DNA of 64,000 nucleotides from Stutzerimonas xanthomarina (GCF_003935375.1 NZ_RHQM01000006.1:172880-236879); one strand, 5' to 3'. Counted from the first letter of the stretch, positions 39,319 through 50,841 are shown. Notes: a model not told the origin generated them from the sequence alone. A program made the numbers and translations.

Positions 39319-39711
39319 TCAGGCGAGGGGTGAGGCGCGCGGGTTGAGGGCTGGCCATTGTTGCCGTGGCGACGGCCGATGGGCGCCTGCTTCGACAGCG
39401 AGGACCGGGCCGCCACGAATTTCCTGCGGTAGCAGCGGTGCGGCGCCTGGCAGCGCTGCCAGGCCCATCGAGCCGGCGCAGCAGCAGCACGGCGGCATCC
39501 CGCCATGGGTTGCCGGTTCATGCTCGCCATGCTCCGCCGACCCGTGCAGTGCGTGCGACTGCTGCAGCTGTGCCTGCATCAACGGGCAATGTCCGCTCCA
39601 GCCGAGCAGCCGCTTGCTCTCTGCCGGCAACAGGCCCGACAGCGGCATGCTCAGCAGATGGATCAGCAGGGCCAGGCTGGCGAGCCAGGCGGGAAGGCGG
39701 CGGCGTGTCAT
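39319..39711 (-). CDS. DUF2946 domain-containing protein
   Basis: A 130-residue protein with an N-terminal hydrophobic helix (AWLASLALLIHLLSMPLSG). It then has SGHCPLMQAQLQQSHALHG and the cysteine run PPCCCCAGSMGLAALPG. DUF2946 proteins usually sit beside TonB receptors and copper-related genes; the Cys/His-rich middle could bind a metal. It starts at 39711 and ends 125 nt before the TonB receptor gene, so it may be the first gene of the metal operon. Confidence 0.78.
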   Translation of the reverse strand: MTRRRLPAWLASLALLIHLLSMPLSGLLPAESKRLLGWSGHCPLMQAQLQQSHALHGSAEHGEHEPATHGGMPPCCCCAGSMGLAALPGAAPLLPQEIRGGPVLAVEAGAHRPSPRQQWPALNPRASPLA

Positions 39712-39747
39712 CGGCGATCCGATCAGGCGCGGGTGCGAATGGCGTTC

Positions 39748-39766
39748 ATGATAGGAACGACTCTCA
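39748..39766 (-). promoter_or_regulatory. Possible Fur box upstream of the DUF2946/TonB/PepSY operon
   Basis: ATGATAGGAACGACTCTCA has a loose resemblance to the Fur consensus and lies 36 bases before the DUF2946 start. Several positions disagree, so this is only a candidate. Confidence 0.3.
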
Positions 39767-39865
39767 GCAAAAAGAGTTGAGCAAACTCAAGAATGTTCGC
39801 TGATCGTCAGGCCTGCCGGTCAGGTTCGCTGCGCGACGCCATCGTCACGCAGCGAACGGCAGACC

Positions 39866-40804
39866 TCAGCGGGTCTTCAGCAGCGCTTGGGCAGCGTCCG
39901 CCGGTTGGCCGGCCAGCTGGCGCTGGGCCTGCTTCTGCTGCTTGTAGGCCAGCGCGGCGGCGGGTACCGGGGTCACGGTGCCGGTTTCCAGCCACTTCTT
40001 GAGGCGGTTGGCATCGGCCATATGGGTGTACTTGCCGAACGCATCGAGCACCACGAACGCCACCGGCCGCTGTTTCATGGTGGTGCTCATCACCAGGCAA
40101 TGCCCGGCGGCATTGGTGAAACCGGTCTTGCTCAACTGGATGTCCCAGTTGTTCTTGCGCACCAGGGCGTTGGTGTTGCGAAAGCCGAGGGTGTAGTTGG
40201 GTTTGCGGAAGGCGACGGTCTTCTCGTCGGTGGTGCTGAACTGCTGGATCAGCGCGTACTGGCGGCTGGCGCGGATCAGCTTGACCAGGTCATTGGCACT
40301 GGAGACGTTGCGTTCGGACAGCCCGGTGGGCTCGACGTAGTGCGTGCGGGTCATGCCCAGCGCCCGTGCCTTGGCGTTCATCGCCTGGATGAAGGCCGAG
40401 TAGCCACCCGGATAGTGGTGGGCAAGACTGGCGGCGGCGCGGTTCTCGGAAGACATCAGGGTCAGCAGCAGCATCTCGCGGCGGCTGATCTCGCTGCCGA
40501 TACGCACGCGGGAGAACACGCCCTGCATCTCCCTGGCATCGCGGATGGTCACCGGCAGCGCCTGATCCAGCGGCAGCTTGGCGTCCAGCACGACCATGGC
40601 GGTCATCAGTTTGGTCACCGAGGCGATCGGCACCACCATGTCCGGATTGCTGGAGTAGAGCACTTCGTTAGTCTTCAGATCGACCAGCAGGGCGCTGCCG
40701 GAGGCGAGCTCCTGAACGGCCGGCTTGGCGGCCTGGGCATGGATGGCCGGCAACGTGGCCAGGCAGGCGAACAGCAGATTGGCGAGGGTACGACGAAAGT
40801 TCAC
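39866..40804 (-). CDS. pbpG: D-alanyl-D-alanine endopeptidase, penicillin-binding protein 7
   Basis: A 312-residue periplasmic serine peptidase that cuts peptide crosslinks in peptidoglycan. The SxxK motif is [10 protein letters not shown], SxN is LMSSENRAA and KTG is [12 protein letters not shown], all in order. The N-terminal segment [19 protein letters not shown], with a cut at HAQA, is a signal peptide. I chose GTG 40804 (VNFRRTL), because the frame further up to 41017 is basic and would bury the signal peptide. This start also gives a length close to E. coli PBP7. It is divergent from the small DUF883 gene. Confidence 0.9.
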   Translation of the reverse strand: MNFRRTLANLLFACLATLPAIHAQAAKPAVQELASGSALLVDLKTNEVLYSSNPDMVVPIASVTKLMTAMVVLDAKLPLDQALPVTIRDAREMQGVFSRVRIGSEISRREMLLLTLMSSENRAAASLAHHYPGGYSAFIQAMNAKARALGMTRTHYVEPTGLSERNVSSANDLVKLIRASRQYALIQQFSTTDEKTVAFRKPNYTLGFRNTNALVRKNNWDIQLSKTGFTNAAGHCLVMSTTMKQRPVAFVVLDAFGKYTHMADANRLKKWLETGTVTPVPAAALAYKQQKQAQRQLAGQPADAAQALLKTR

Positions 40805-41038
40805 GATGGGTGTTTCCCCGCGATGGAAGGGCGAAATGCGCTGAATGCGACGTGGTAGACGTTTCGCCAGTATAGGGAATCGCCCGCAGACTCGCCTCTT
40901 TCCGATGAGCGGTTCGTCGGAAGAGCAGCGCCAGAGCGGCCGCGTAACGATCCGGCCGATGTTGCGCGCAAAATTCGGGCCGCACCTCTGCCTGTTTTCG
41001 GAGTCAAACAACCACACTTACCGAGGGGAGGTCCCACC

Positions 41039-41347
41039 ATGTCCCGTTTCAGCAAAGCCACCACCCGCGAAGAAGTACAACACGAGATCGACAGCCTGAT
41101 GCGCGCGCTCGATGAGCTCAAGCACGATGCCGCCCACGACTCGCGCAAGCGCCTGAGCGCACTGCGTTCGCGTGCCGAGTCACTCTGGCACGACAACGAC
41201 TGGGATGAGCACTATGCCGATATCTCCCGACGCACTCGCGAAGCCAGCCGTGCTGCGCGCGAATGCGCCAAGGAGCATCCGCTGGGTACCCTGGCTCTGG
41301 CCGCGGGCGCCTTTGCCGTGATCGGCTATCTGATCACCCGTCGCTGA
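41039..41347 (+). CDS. ElaB/YqjD-like DUF883 membrane-anchored protein
   Basis: A 102-residue protein. Residues 5-70 form a charged coiled coil (HEIDSLMRALDELKHDAAHD, then RSRAESLWHD). A C-terminal helix, HPLGTLALAAGAFAVIGYLI, ends in RR. This is the DUF883 layout of ElaB, YqjD and YgaM, tail-anchored proteins in the inner membrane that bind ribosomes in stationary phase in E. coli. It precedes the NAD(P)-binding gene by 12 nt, and they may be co-transcribed. Confidence 0.85.
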   Translation: MSRFSKATTREEVQHEIDSLMRALDELKHDAAHDSRKRLSALRSRAESLWHDNDWDEHYADISRRTREASRAARECAKEHPLGTLALAAGAFAVIGYLITRR

Positions 41348-41359
41348 TCGGCAGCCGTC

Positions 41360-41971
41360 ATGCTCAATGCCGAAACGCCACGGTTGAAGTTCGCCCTGTA
41401 CGGCGCTCACGACGACCTTGGCAGCGCGCTGCTGGTGGAGCTGCTCAGCCGCCAGCATGAGGCCGTGGCATTGCTCGACGACCTCAATTCGATAGCCGCC
41501 CGGCCAGGTCTGCGGACCAAGCCGGGCGATCCGTTCGATGCAGTGAGCGTCAGCGAGAGCGTGGCCGGGATGGATGCGGTGGTCTGTCTGTTTCAGACGC
41601 CGCGTCTGCCGGGTGCCGATACGGTTACCGGGGAGTCGCCCCAGCGTGATTTCTACCAGGCGGTGGAGGCGCTGTTGCTCGGTCTGGAGCGCGCCAAGGT
41701 CGAGCGCCTGCTGCTGGTTGCCGATTTCCCGGCGATCGAGCTGCAGCCAGAGGTCGAGGCTGCACTGCAACGACTGGTCAGCCATCCGCTGCGCTGGACG
41801 CTGGTAGACGCGCCGTCAGCCGGTAACCAGCTAACCATCGAGGCGCTGGCCGAAGCGGCTGGCAAGGGTGACGCCAATCCCTATCGGGAATTGCAACGCA
41901 TCGCCGCCGGCATCGTCGATGAACTGGAAAATCCCCAGCACATTCATCAGCGCATTCACTTCAGCGGTTAG
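41360..41971 (+). CDS. NAD(P)-binding Rossmann-fold protein (SDR-like)
   Basis: A 203-residue protein with a Rossmann start ([20 protein letters not shown]), then [14 protein letters not shown] and RLLLVADFP. These are the atypical short-chain dehydrogenase features of proteins such as the NmrA/HIM1 type. The glycine motif is GAHDDLGS rather than GxxGxxG, so cofactor use may be altered. It ends 4 nt into the converging aroE gene. No substrate is suggested by context. Confidence 0.65.
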   Translation: MLNAETPRLKFALYGAHDDLGSALLVELLSRQHEAVALLDDLNSIAARPGLRTKPGDPFDAVSVSESVAGMDAVVCLFQTPRLPGADTVTGESPQRDFYQAVEALLLGLERAKVERLLLVADFPAIELQPEVEAALQRLVSHPLRWTLVDAPSAGNQLTIEALAEAAGKGDANPYRELQRIAAGIVDELENPQHIHQRIHFSG

Positions 41972-42780
41972 CTTAGCTGCCGACGCAGTTCGGCGAGCAC
42001 CGGCGCCGTGTCCGGGCGTACGCCGCGCCACAGTTCAAAGGCCTCCGCCGCCTGCTCCACTAGCATGCCAAGCCCGTCGCGGGTGTCCGCACCCAGCGCT
42101 GCCGCCCACTGGCAGAACGCCGTGGGCCTGGCGGCGTACATCATGTCGTAGCAGAAGCTCTGACCCGGCCGGATCAGGCTGTCGGCCAGCGGTGGCAGTT
42201 CGCCGCCGAGGCTGGCCGAGGTGCCATTGATGATCAGGTCAACCGGTTCGGCAAGATCAGCGAAGGTGCTGGCGGACAGCGGCCCCAGTTCGGCGAATTC
42301 CTGTACCAGCTGTTCGGCCTTGCTCGGCGTGCGGTTGGCGATGATCAGCGCAGCGGGCTTTTGCGCCAGCAACGGCTCGAGTACGCCACGCACGGCCCCG
42401 CCAGCGCCGAGCAGCAAAATGCGCTGGCCAGCCAGCGCTACACCGGCGTTCAGCAGATCGCTCACCAGCCCGGCACCGTCGGTGTTGTCACCGAGCAGGC
42501 GGCCGTCTTCGAGCTTCTTCAGGGTATTCACCGCGCCGGCACGGCGGGCGCGCTCGGTGAGTTGATCGGCCATGCCATAGGCCTGTTCCTTGAACGGCAC
42601 GGTGACGTTGGCCCCCTGGCCGTCCCGGAAAAATGCCTGGGCGAACCCCGGAAAGTCGTCCAGCGGCGCCAGCAGTGCCTCGTAGCAAAGCACATGGCCG
42701 GTCTGCGCGGCGAACAGGGCGTGAATCTGCGGTGATTTGCTGTGGCCGATGGGGTTGCCGAAGACGCCGTAGCGGTCCAT
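41968..42780 (-). CDS. aroE: Shikimate dehydrogenase (NADP)
   Basis: A 270-residue enzyme of the shikimate pathway reducing 3-dehydroshikimate. The substrate site [10 protein letters not shown] is at the N-terminus, the catalytic Lys/Asp pair in NVTVPFKE and DNTDGAGLV, and the NADP loop is [12 protein letters not shown] followed by [10 protein letters not shown]. The length is normal. It follows hemF by 41 nt in the same direction, as in P. aeruginosa, so hemF-aroE is an operon. Confidence 0.96.
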   Translation of the reverse strand: MDRYGVFGNPIGHSKSPQIHALFAAQTGHVLCYEALLAPLDDFPGFAQAFFRDGQGANVTVPFKEQAYGMADQLTERARRAGAVNTLKKLEDGRLLGDNTDGAGLVSDLLNAGVALAGQRILLLGAGGAVRGVLEPLLAQKPAALIIANRTPSKAEQLVQEFAELGPLSASTFADLAEPVDLIINGTSASLGGELPPLADSLIRPGQSFCYDMMYAARPTAFCQWAAALGADTRDGLGMLVEQAAEAFELWRGVRPDTAPVLAELRRQLS

Positions 42781-42821
42781 GGGTGAATCCTTGCGGTGTG
42801 GGTGCAGATAGCAGTCGAAGG

Positions 42822-43871
<1,050 letters not shown>

Positions 43872-43891
43872 TCAATGACCAGGAGCCAGAC

Positions 43892-44869
43892 ATGTCCCAG
43901 CGCATCCAATTCAGCCAGCACGGCGGTCCCGAAGTCCTGGAACAGGTCGATATGCCGCTCAGCGCGCCGGCTGCAGGCGAAGTGCGGGTGCGCAACCATG
44001 CCATCGGCCTGAACTTCATCGACACCTATTTCCGCGGCGGTCTGTATCAACCGCCGAGCCTGCCATCCGGGCTGGGCACCGAGGGTGCCGGTGTGGTCGA
44101 TGCGGTGGGTGAGGGTGTGCAGCACCTGCAGCCGGGTGACCGGGTCGCCTATGCCACCGGCCCGCTCGGCGCCTACGGGGAACACCACACGCTGCCGGCT
44201 CGGCATCTGGTCAAACTTCCGGACTCCATCAGCTTCGAGCAGGCTGCCGCAGTCATGCTCAAGGGCCTCACCTGCCAGTACCTGCTGCGCCAGACCCACT
44301 CGCTGCAGGCCGGCGAGACGGTGCTGTTCCATGCCGCCGCCGGCGGTGTCGGATCGATCGCCTGTCAGTGGGCGCGCGCACTCGGCGCGCAGTTGATCGG
44401 GGTGGTGGGCTCGGCGGAAAAGGCCGAGCGAGCCAAGGCCCTGGGCGCCTGGGCCACCATCGATCGTACTCGCGAGGACGTGGTGCAGCGCGTGCTGGAG
44501 CTGACCGAAGGCAGGAAGTGCCCGGTGGTCTACGACTCGGTGGGCAAGAGCAGCTGGGAAATCTCGCTGGACTGCGTCGCCCCGCGCGGCCTGCTGGTCA
44601 GTTTCGGCAACGCCTCCGGGGCCGTCACCGGGGTGAACCTGGGTGTGTTGGCGCAGAAGGGCTCTCTGTTCGTCACTCGGCCAACTCTGGCCGGCTACGC
44701 TGACACGCCGGAACGTCTGCAGGCCATGGCCGATGAACTGTTCGAGATGATCGGCAGCGGCAGGATTCAGGTCGAGATCGGCCAGCGCTACCCGCTCAGC
44801 GAAGCGGCCGAAGCCCAGCGCAAACTGGCGGCGGGGGAAACCACCGGATCGACCATTCTGCTGCCCTGA
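43892..44869 (+). CDS. qor: NADPH:quinone oxidoreductase (zeta-crystallin type)
   Basis: A 325-residue MDR-superfamily oxidoreductase that reduces quinones with NADPH. The N-terminal MSQRIQFSQHGGPEVLEQVD and the nucleotide loop HAAAGGVGSIACQWARALGA are typical of Qor; zinc ligands are absent, as in the family. ATG 43892 follows AGGAG by 6 nt; a longer frame from 43772 is rejected. Its place between hemF and tsaC is conserved in pseudomonads. Confidence 0.92.
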   Translation: MSQRIQFSQHGGPEVLEQVDMPLSAPAAGEVRVRNHAIGLNFIDTYFRGGLYQPPSLPSGLGTEGAGVVDAVGEGVQHLQPGDRVAYATGPLGAYGEHHTLPARHLVKLPDSISFEQAAAVMLKGLTCQYLLRQTHSLQAGETVLFHAAAGGVGSIACQWARALGAQLIGVVGSAEKAERAKALGAWATIDRTREDVVQRVLELTEGRKCPVVYDSVGKSSWEISLDCVAPRGLLVSFGNASGAVTGVNLGVLAQKGSLFVTRPTLAGYADTPERLQAMADELFEMIGSGRIQVEIGQRYPLSEAAEAQRKLAAGETTGSTILLP

Positions 44870-44876
44870 CGCTGCG

Positions 44877-44902
44877 GCGGCTGCCTTTATAGGGGCAGCC
44901 GC
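44877..44902. terminator. Stem-loop between convergent qor and tsaC
   Basis: GCGGCTGCC and GGCAGCCGC form a 9-bp stem with an 8-base loop, TTTATAGG. It sits between two convergent stops, so it may end both transcripts. Confidence 0.55.
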
Positions 44903-44923
44903 ACAGTGCGTTTCACCGCCGGC

Positions 44924-45481
44924 TCAGGCCGGACGAATCACATCACCCGTGCGCAGATCGCGAATGACGCTTGGGTTACGTCGCCCACCCAGCGGACCGG
45001 CGAACACGGCATCGAGCTGACGCGGGAAATACTGCTCGACCCGCAGCCGCGAGCGCGCTGCTGGACGGCCGGCAGGGTTGGCGGACGTCGAGACCAGCGG
45101 GCCGGTCAACGCACACAGCCGCGTGACCAGTGGATGGCCGGTCACCCGCAGCGCGACGCTGTCGTGCCGCCCTGTAATCCACTCCGGCAAGCGCCCGCGA
45201 TGCGGCACCAACCAGGTATTCGGCCCCGGCCAGGTAGCAGCCAGGCGGTCGAGCCAGCGCTCGGGCACATCGTCCAGCAGGAAGTCGAACTGCTCGATGC
45301 TGTCGGCGATCAGGATCAGGCCCTTCTCCACCGGCCGCTCCTTGAGCGCCAGCAGGCGCAGCACCGCCTCTTCGTCCCATGGGTCGCAACCCACGCCCCA
45401 GACCGCTTCGGTCGGGTAGGCGATCACTCCGCCGGCGCGAACCACCCGCGCCACTTGCTGCACACGCCAATCGCCGATCAT
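44924..45481 (-). CDS. tsaC: L-threonylcarbamoyladenylate synthase
   Basis: A 185-residue YrdC-fold enzyme that makes threonylcarbamoyl-AMP for the t6A37 modification of tRNAs reading ANN codons. Visible motifs are [15 protein letters not shown] near the N-terminus, [14 protein letters not shown] (the K-R-x-x-x-K type substrate site) and [12 protein letters not shown]. The start MIGDWRVQQ gives exactly the usual size; the frame further upstream is not conserved. It follows dprA in the same direction after 176 nt. Confidence 0.93.
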   Translation of the reverse strand: MIGDWRVQQVARVVRAGGVIAYPTEAVWGVGCDPWDEEAVLRLLALKERPVEKGLILIADSIEQFDFLLDDVPERWLDRLAATWPGPNTWLVPHRGRLPEWITGRHDSVALRVTGHPLVTRLCALTGPLVSTSANPAGRPAARSRLRVEQYFPRQLDAVFAGPLGGRRNPSVIRDLRTGDVIRPA

Positions 45482-45657
45482 GCCGACCTCTGCCTGACTG
45501 AAAAGCCGGCAGTTTACCCAAGGCATCTGCCGTCGAGCAGGGGGCTGGACGGCCGATTCGCAACAGCCTGCAACAGACCCTCCGCATTTCGAGCGCGCAA
45601 ACAACAGGGCGTGAATCGGCAGGCGCACGACAGATCTGCTGTGCGACTCAGCTCCGC

Positions 45658-46755
45658 CTAGCGCGAGATCACCGTCCAGAATCCGTTGTCGCAGGCCACC
45701 AGCCCGTCGACTTCCAGTTCGGTCAGCTGCGCCAGCACCTGCCCCAGCGGCTGATCGAGCGCCATGGCCAGTGCTTCACTGCTGCGCGGCGCGGCCAGCA
45801 GTTCGCGTAGCAGGGGGTTGTCCGACTGCTTCGGCGCCGGGCCTTCGCCGTCGGACAACTCGACCCACTGCCAGCCACGCAGGGCCTCGAGCACATCCTC
45901 GACCGACTCCACCAGCGCCGCGCCCTGGCGAATCAGCTGATGGCAGCCTCGGGCGCCGGGATGATGGATCGAACCGGGGATCGCGTAGACCTCGCGGCCC
46001 TGCTCGGCAGCGAGTCGCGCGGTGATCAGCGAACCGCTCGACGGGCTTGCCTCGACCACCAGCACGCCCAGCGACAGGCCGCTGATGATGCGATTGCGCC
46101 GCGGAAAGTTGCTCGCCTGCGGTGGGCAATCCAGTGGCAGCTCGGACACCAGCGCACCGCCTCCGTCGACGATCTGCTGGGCGAGGCCGACGTGACGCTG
46201 CGGATACAGCCGTTCGAGACCGGTACCGAGCACCGCGACGGTCTTGCCGCCGGCGTCCAGCGCGCCCTGATGCGCCGCACCATCAATGCCCAATGCCAGC
46301 CCGCTGGTGATGACGAAGCCGGCACCGGCCAGGCTGCGGGAGAACGCTCGGGCATTGTCCAGGCCATTGCGCGAGGCGCGGCGGCTGCCGACCATCGCCA
46401 GCTGCGGTCGCTCGAGCAAGCCGGGATCACCGGAAATGAACAGTAGCGGTGGCGCATCCGGCAGTTCAGCCAGCAAGGCAGGGTAGTTCGGGTCGTCCCA
46501 GCAGAGCAGATGCCGGTCCGGCTGCTCCAGCCAGGCAAGGGTGGCACTGGCACGCTCGCGGATGTCGGCGCTGCGTCGTGGCTCGGCACAACTGGCCGGC
46601 AATCCCAGCGACCGCCAGGCACTGGCCGGCGCGCTCAACGCCGACGCGGCATCGGGAAAGGCGCTCAGCAACTTGCGCAGGCGGCGTGGGCCGAGTTCGG
46701 GCAATAGATGCAGACGCAGCCGGGCTTCCAGCTCGGCAGGGGAAATGGCAGGCAT
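45658..46755 (-). CDS. dprA: DNA-processing protein DprA
   Basis: A 365-residue single-strand-DNA-binding protein that loads RecA during natural transformation. The central Rossmann-like DprA domain holds [35 protein letters not shown] and [20 protein letters not shown], followed by a C-terminal winged helix ([17 protein letters not shown]). P. stutzeri is naturally transformable, so the gene may be functional here. ATG 46755 is chosen because AAGGAG lies 8 nt upstream; GTG 46764 is too close to that site. It follows the LysM gene in one direction, separated by a terminator. Confidence 0.93.
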   Translation of the reverse strand: MPAISPAELEARLRLHLLPELGPRRLRKLLSAFPDAASALSAPASAWRSLGLPASCAEPRRSADIRERASATLAWLEQPDRHLLCWDDPNYPALLAELPDAPPLLFISGDPGLLERPQLAMVGSRRASRNGLDNARAFSRSLAGAGFVITSGLALGIDGAAHQGALDAGGKTVAVLGTGLERLYPQRHVGLAQQIVDGGGALVSELPLDCPPQASNFPRRNRIISGLSLGVLVVEASPSSGSLITARLAAEQGREVYAIPGSIHHPGARGCHQLIRQGAALVESVEDVLEALRGWQWVELSDGEGPAPKQSDNPLLRELLAAPRSSEALAMALDQPLGQVLAQLTELEVDGLVACDNGFWTVISR

Positions 46756-46809
46756 GGTGAACACTCCTTGTCTCTTTGCACCGCATCCGTGCGGTGCTGT
46801 CGCAGCATG

Positions 46810-46833
46810 AAAAAGCCCCGCATTCGCGGGGCT
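46810..46833 (-). terminator. Intrinsic terminator of the LysM gene
   Basis: On the minus strand AGCCCCGC, GAAT, GCGGGGCT is followed by TTTT. It begins 9 nt after the LysM gene stop and precedes dprA. Confidence 0.85.
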
Positions 46834-46841
46834 CTCTTGTT

Positions 46842-47867
46842 TCAGGGGTTACGGACCTTGTCGCTCACCGCCAGTGAGCGGGTGGCCTGCAGTATCAGGC
46901 CGTAGCTGAGCTTGTCGTAGGTGCGGAACACCATCAGCAGGCCGGAACGCTCGTCCGGAATCTTCACGTTCTCACCCGTCACGCGGTCACGTACGGTTTC
47001 GCCGGTCTTGTAGACCGCCAGCACGTTGCCGTCCTTCAGACCGTCGCGAGCGCCCTTGTTCAGGGTGACCACGTCAAACTGGCCGATCTGGGTAACGCCG
47101 CGCGGTACATCGAGAATCACACCGTCCACCTCCGTCTCAGGCGAGCTGGGCATGAACGTCGAGTTGACCGCACGCTCCTCGCTGGCGAACAGACGATCGC
47201 CGATGCGGGCTTCCTGGGTGGTACGGGTCAGGTGCATGGTGGCGATATCGCCTTCGACTTCGACGATGTCCACGGTGCCGATGTCATCGGCGTTGATACC
47301 GAGAAATTCGCCGGTTTCCGGATCGACATAGGTCTTGCCCTGGCGGAAGATGCCGTACGCCGGCATGTCTTCTTCGAAGCTCCCGCGGCCGTAGATGCGG
47401 TCACCCGCGCCGCTGACCACCCGCTCGGCGTTGCCGGCGACGATGTAGGGCGCACCCTGGAACTGCTCAGCGGTGTCGATGATGCGGTTGCTCAGCAGGA
47501 AGCTGTTGATCGCTTCCAGCGGAATGGTCGGGATGGCTTCGGCCATCGGCGTGGTGCGAACGGTCGGCGACAGTTTGATGGTGCCGCGCGAGGCGCCGCG
47601 GTCGAGCACCAGACGCGGCTGGCCGTCGACGTAGACCAGACTCAGGGTGTCACCGGGATAGATCAGATGAGGGTTGGCAATCTGCGGGTTGGCATGCCAC
47701 AGCTCCGGCCATTTCCACGGCTCGCGGAGGAAGCGGCCGGAAATGTCCCAGAGTGTGTCGCCCTTCACCACCGTATAACGCTCCGGATGGTTGTCCTTGA
47801 GCTGCACCGCGGCCTGGGCGAGCCCGCCGACGGCCACCAGCAGCAGGGCGAGTAGTGATTTCCTCAT
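46842..47867 (-). CDS. LysM-domain peptidoglycan-binding protein
   Basis: A 341-residue exported protein. The signal peptide is MRKSLLALLLVAVGGLAQA. A single LysM domain follows at about 35-85 (ERYTVVKGDTLWDISGRFL, then NPHLIYPGDTLSL). The rest has beta-rich repeats, with GDIATMHLTRTTQEARIGDR and GVTQIGQFDVVTLNKGARDG. It matches the conserved PA0020-type gene of this locus, which lies between dprA and the divergent def. It is likely in the periplasm, binding the cell wall. The start is set at 47867; a longer frame to 47897 would disturb the signal peptide. Confidence 0.88.
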   Translation of the reverse strand: MRKSLLALLLVAVGGLAQAAVQLKDNHPERYTVVKGDTLWDISGRFLREPWKWPELWHANPQIANPHLIYPGDTLSLVYVDGQPRLVLDRGASRGTIKLSPTVRTTPMAEAIPTIPLEAINSFLLSNRIIDTAEQFQGAPYIVAGNAERVVSGAGDRIYGRGSFEEDMPAYGIFRQGKTYVDPETGEFLGINADDIGTVDIVEVEGDIATMHLTRTTQEARIGDRLFASEERAVNSTFMPSSPETEVDGVILDVPRGVTQIGQFDVVTLNKGARDGLKDGNVLAVYKTGETVRDRVTGENVKIPDERSGLLMVFRTYDKLSYGLILQATRSLAVSDKVRNP

Positions 47868-48015
47868 GTGGTGAATCCCTTTATTATGTGCCTTCACGTA
47901 AAGCGCCCTAGCGCCGCGGAACCCTTTTGGATCGCGGCATTAAGCCGTTTTCCATGCTGCTCGGCATCTTAGCAGCGGCTTTTGACTTTATTCCATAAGT
48001 GCATCACAAACGCAT

Positions 48016-48522
48016 ATGGCCATTCTGAACATCCTTGAATTTCCCGATCCGCGGCTGCGCATCATCGCCAAACCGGTGGATGTGGTCGATGACGAGCTTC
48101 GTCAGCTGATCGACGACATGTTCGAGACCATGTACGAGGCTCCGGGCATCGGCCTGGCCGCGACGCAGGTCAATGTGCACAAGCGCGTGGTGGTGATGGA
48201 CCTGTCCGAAGACCGGTCCGAGCCGCGAGTCTTCATCAATCCCGAATTCGAATCGCTGACCGACGAGATGGACCAGTACCAGGAAGGCTGCCTGTCGGTA
48301 CCGGGCTTCTACGAGAACGTCGACCGTCCGCAGAAAGTGCGGATCAAGGCGCTGGATCGTGACGGCAAACCCTACGAGATGGTCGCCGAAGGCCTGCTCG
48401 CGGTGTGCATCCAGCATGAGTGCGATCATCTCAACGGCAAGCTGTTCGTCGACTACCTCTCCAGCCTCAAGCGCGACCGGATCAAGAAGAAGCTGGAAAA
48501 GATCCATCGCCAGCAGGCTTGA
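48016..48522 (+). CDS. def: Peptide deformylase
   Basis: A 168-residue iron/zinc enzyme that removes the formyl group from new proteins. The three motifs are present: [17 protein letters not shown] with its metal Cys, and the helix [12 protein letters not shown] with two metal His and the catalytic Glu. The length is normal. It is divergent from the LysM gene across a 148-nt promoter region, and is followed by a strong terminator before fmt. Confidence 0.96.
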   Translation: MAILNILEFPDPRLRIIAKPVDVVDDELRQLIDDMFETMYEAPGIGLAATQVNVHKRVVVMDLSEDRSEPRVFINPEFESLTDEMDQYQEGCLSVPGFYENVDRPQKVRIKALDRDGKPYEMVAEGLLAVCIQHECDHLNGKLFVDYLSSLKRDRIKKKLEKIHRQQA

Positions 48523-48538
48523 TCATTCCCGAATCCCG

Positions 48539-48563
48539 AAGGCTTGCTACGCAAGCCTTTTTT
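48539..48563 (+). terminator. Intrinsic terminator between def and fmt
   Basis: AAGGCTTGC, TAC, GCAAGCCTT followed by TTTTG: a 9-bp perfect stem, 3-base loop and T-run. It lies 15 bases before the fmt start, so it probably attenuates readthrough from def. Confidence 0.75.
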
Positions 48564-48577
48564 GTTAGCGAGCCCTC

Positions 48578-49522
48578 ATGACCCAGCCCTTGCGCATCGT
48601 TTTCGCCGGCACCCCGGAATTCGCCGCTCAACACCTGCAGGCCCTGCTCGATGCCGGCAAATCGATCGTTGCCGTCTACACCCAGCCGGATCGCCCTGCC
48701 GGTCGCGGCCAGAAGCTGATGCCCAGCCCGGTCAAGCAGCTCGCCGTGCAGCATGACATCCCTGTTTTCCAGCCGCAGACCCTACGGGACCCGGCGGCCC
48801 AGGCGGAGCTGGCAGAACTGCAGGCGGACCTGATGGTAGTGGTCGCCTATGGCCTGATCCTGCCGCAGGCGGTGCTCGACCTGCCGCGCCTGGGCTGCAT
48901 CAACAGCCACGCCTCGCTGCTGCCACGCTGGCGCGGCGCCGCGCCGATCCAGCGCGCGATCGAGGCCGGTGACAGCGAGTCCGGCGTCACCGTGATGCAG
49001 ATGGAGGCGGGCCTCGACACCGGGCCGATGCTGCTCAAGGTCAGCACGCCGATCAGTGACGAAGACACCGGCGGCACGCTGCACGACCGTCTCGCCACAC
49101 TTGGTTCTCAGGCCGTGGTGCAAGCCGTCGACGCCCTGGCTGACGGCACGCTCGCAGGGCAAGTGCAAGACGACAGCCTCGCCACCTATGCCCACAAGCT
49201 GAGCAAGGACGAGGCGCGCATCGACTGGACTCGCCCGGCCGTCGAGCTGGAACGACTGATCCGCGCCTTCCATCCCTGGCCGATCTGTCACAGCACGCTG
49301 GCCGGCGAAACATTGAAGATCCACGCGGCACGCCTCGGCGAAGGGCAAGGCCAGCCCGGGCATATTCTCGACGCGAGCAAGGAAGGGCTGACGGTTGCCT
49401 GCGGTGAAGGCGCCCTGTCGCTGACCCGCCTGCAGCTACCGGGCGGCAAGCCGCTTAGCTTCGGCGATCTGTACAACAGCCGCCGCGAGCAGTTCGCCCC
49501 TGGCCTGGTGCTCGGTCAATGA
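48578..49522 (+). CDS. fmt: Methionyl-tRNA formyltransferase
   Basis: A 314-residue enzyme that formylates initiator Met-tRNA with 10-formyl-THF. The N-terminal Rossmann part contains [19 protein letters not shown], the catalytic [16 protein letters not shown] region and [10 protein letters not shown]-terminal OB-like domain is marked by IRAFHPWP. It overlaps rsmB by ATGA (49519-49522). A terminator separates it from def. Confidence 0.95.
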   Translation: MTQPLRIVFAGTPEFAAQHLQALLDAGKSIVAVYTQPDRPAGRGQKLMPSPVKQLAVQHDIPVFQPQTLRDPAAQAELAELQADLMVVVAYGLILPQAVLDLPRLGCINSHASLLPRWRGAAPIQRAIEAGDSESGVTVMQMEAGLDTGPMLLKVSTPISDEDTGGTLHDRLATLGSQAVVQAVDALADGTLAGQVQDDSLATYAHKLSKDEARIDWTRPAVELERLIRAFHPWPICHSTLAGETLKIHAARLGEGQGQPGHILDASKEGLTVACGEGALSLTRLQLPGGKPLSFGDLYNSRREQFAPGLVLGQ

Positions 49523-50841
49523 ACCCGCGCCTGGCCGCAGCCCGTGCGCTGAGTGTCGTGCTCTCGGGCAAGGCCTCGCTGGGCAGTAGCCTGCCCGAGG
49601 TACTCGGCAAGGTGGGCGCGCGCGACCGCGGCCTGACCCAGGACCTGGCCTTTGGCACCGCGCGCTGGCATCCGCGCCTGGCAGGTTTGGCCGACAAGCT
49701 GCTGCAGAAGCCATTCAAGGCAGCCGATCGCGATGTCGAAGCCCTTCTGCTGGTCGGTCTGTATCAGCTGTTCCATACCCGCATCCCGGCCCATGCCGCC
49801 ATCGGCGAAACCGTCGGCTGCGTCGACAAGCTGAAGAAGCCCTGGGCCAAGGGCCTGCTCAACGCCGTGCTGCGCCGCGCCCAGCGTGAGGGCGAAGCGA
49901 TGCTAGCGGAGCTGGAACACGACCCGGTGATTCGCGTTGCCCATCCGCGCTGGCTGCAGAAGGCGCTCAAGGCGGATTGGCCCGAACATTGGGAAGCCAT
50001 CTGCGCGGCCAATAATGCCCATCCGCCGATGATGTTGCGGGTCAATCGCCGCCAGGTCAGCCGCGACGCCTATCTGGCTGAGTTGCAGGCCGCTGGAATC
50101 GACGCCCATCCGTGCGAGTTCAGTGAGGACGGCATTCGCCTGGTTGCGCCGTGCGACGTGCATCAGCTGCCGGGCTTTGCCGAAGGGCGGGTCAGCGTGC
50201 AGGACGAGGCCGCACAGCTGGCCGCCTCGCTGCTCGACCTGGCGCCGGGCCAGCGTGTGCTGGACGCCTGTTGCGCACCGGGTGGCAAGACCTGTCACCT
50301 GCTCGAACGCGAGCCGCAATTGGCCGGGTTGATTGCGCTGGATCTGGAACCCAAGCGTCTGGTGCGCGTTCGGGAAAACCTCGAGCGTCTGCATTTACAG
50401 GCCGAACTGGTCGCCGACGACGCCCGCGCCACCGAGCGCTGGTGGGACGGCAAGCCGTTCCAGCGCATCCTGCTCGACGCACCCTGTTCGGCCACCGGCG
50501 TGATCCGCCGCCATCCGGACATCAAGCTGACGCGCCAGGCCGATGACATCGCCCCCCTTGCCGCGCTGCAGGGCGAGATGCTCGATGCGCTGTGGCCGAC
50601 CCTGGACGTCGGCGGCATCCTGCTCTATGCCACCTGCTCGGTGCTGCCGACCGAGAACCGCGAGGTGATCGGCGCCTTCCTCGAACGCACGCCCGGCGCG
50701 CGCGAATTGGACCTCCCGGGCGGCTTCGGCCTGCAGCAGCCGCATGGTCGCCAGCTGCTGCCGCAGGAGAGCGGCCACGACGGCTTCTACTATGCCAAGC
50801 TGATCAAGATCGCGGCGCAGCCACGTGGTGTCAGTGGGTGA
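49519..50841 (+). CDS. rsmB: 16S rRNA m5C967 methyltransferase
   Basis: A 440-residue enzyme, also called Sun or Fmu, that methylates C967 of 16S rRNA. An N-terminal NusB-like domain (about 1-140) is followed by the SAM-dependent part: [29 protein letters not shown], catalytic cysteines in [17 protein letters not shown] and [11 protein letters not shown]. Its ATG overlaps the fmt stop, so translation is coupled. It precedes trkA by 75 nt, in the order usual for pseudomonads. Confidence 0.95.
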   Translation: MNPRLAAARALSVVLSGKASLGSSLPEVLGKVGARDRGLTQDLAFGTARWHPRLAGLADKLLQKPFKAADRDVEALLLVGLYQLFHTRIPAHAAIGETVGCVDKLKKPWAKGLLNAVLRRAQREGEAMLAELEHDPVIRVAHPRWLQKALKADWPEHWEAICAANNAHPPMMLRVNRRQVSRDAYLAELQAAGIDAHPCEFSEDGIRLVAPCDVHQLPGFAEGRVSVQDEAAQLAASLLDLAPGQRVLDACCAPGGKTCHLLEREPQLAGLIALDLEPKRLVRVRENLERLHLQAELVADDARATERWWDGKPFQRILLDAPCSATGVIRRHPDIKLTRQADDIAPLAALQGEMLDALWPTLDVGGILLYATCSVLPTENREVIGAFLERTPGARELDLPGGFGLQQPHGRQLLPQESGHDGFYYAKLIKIAAQPRGVSG

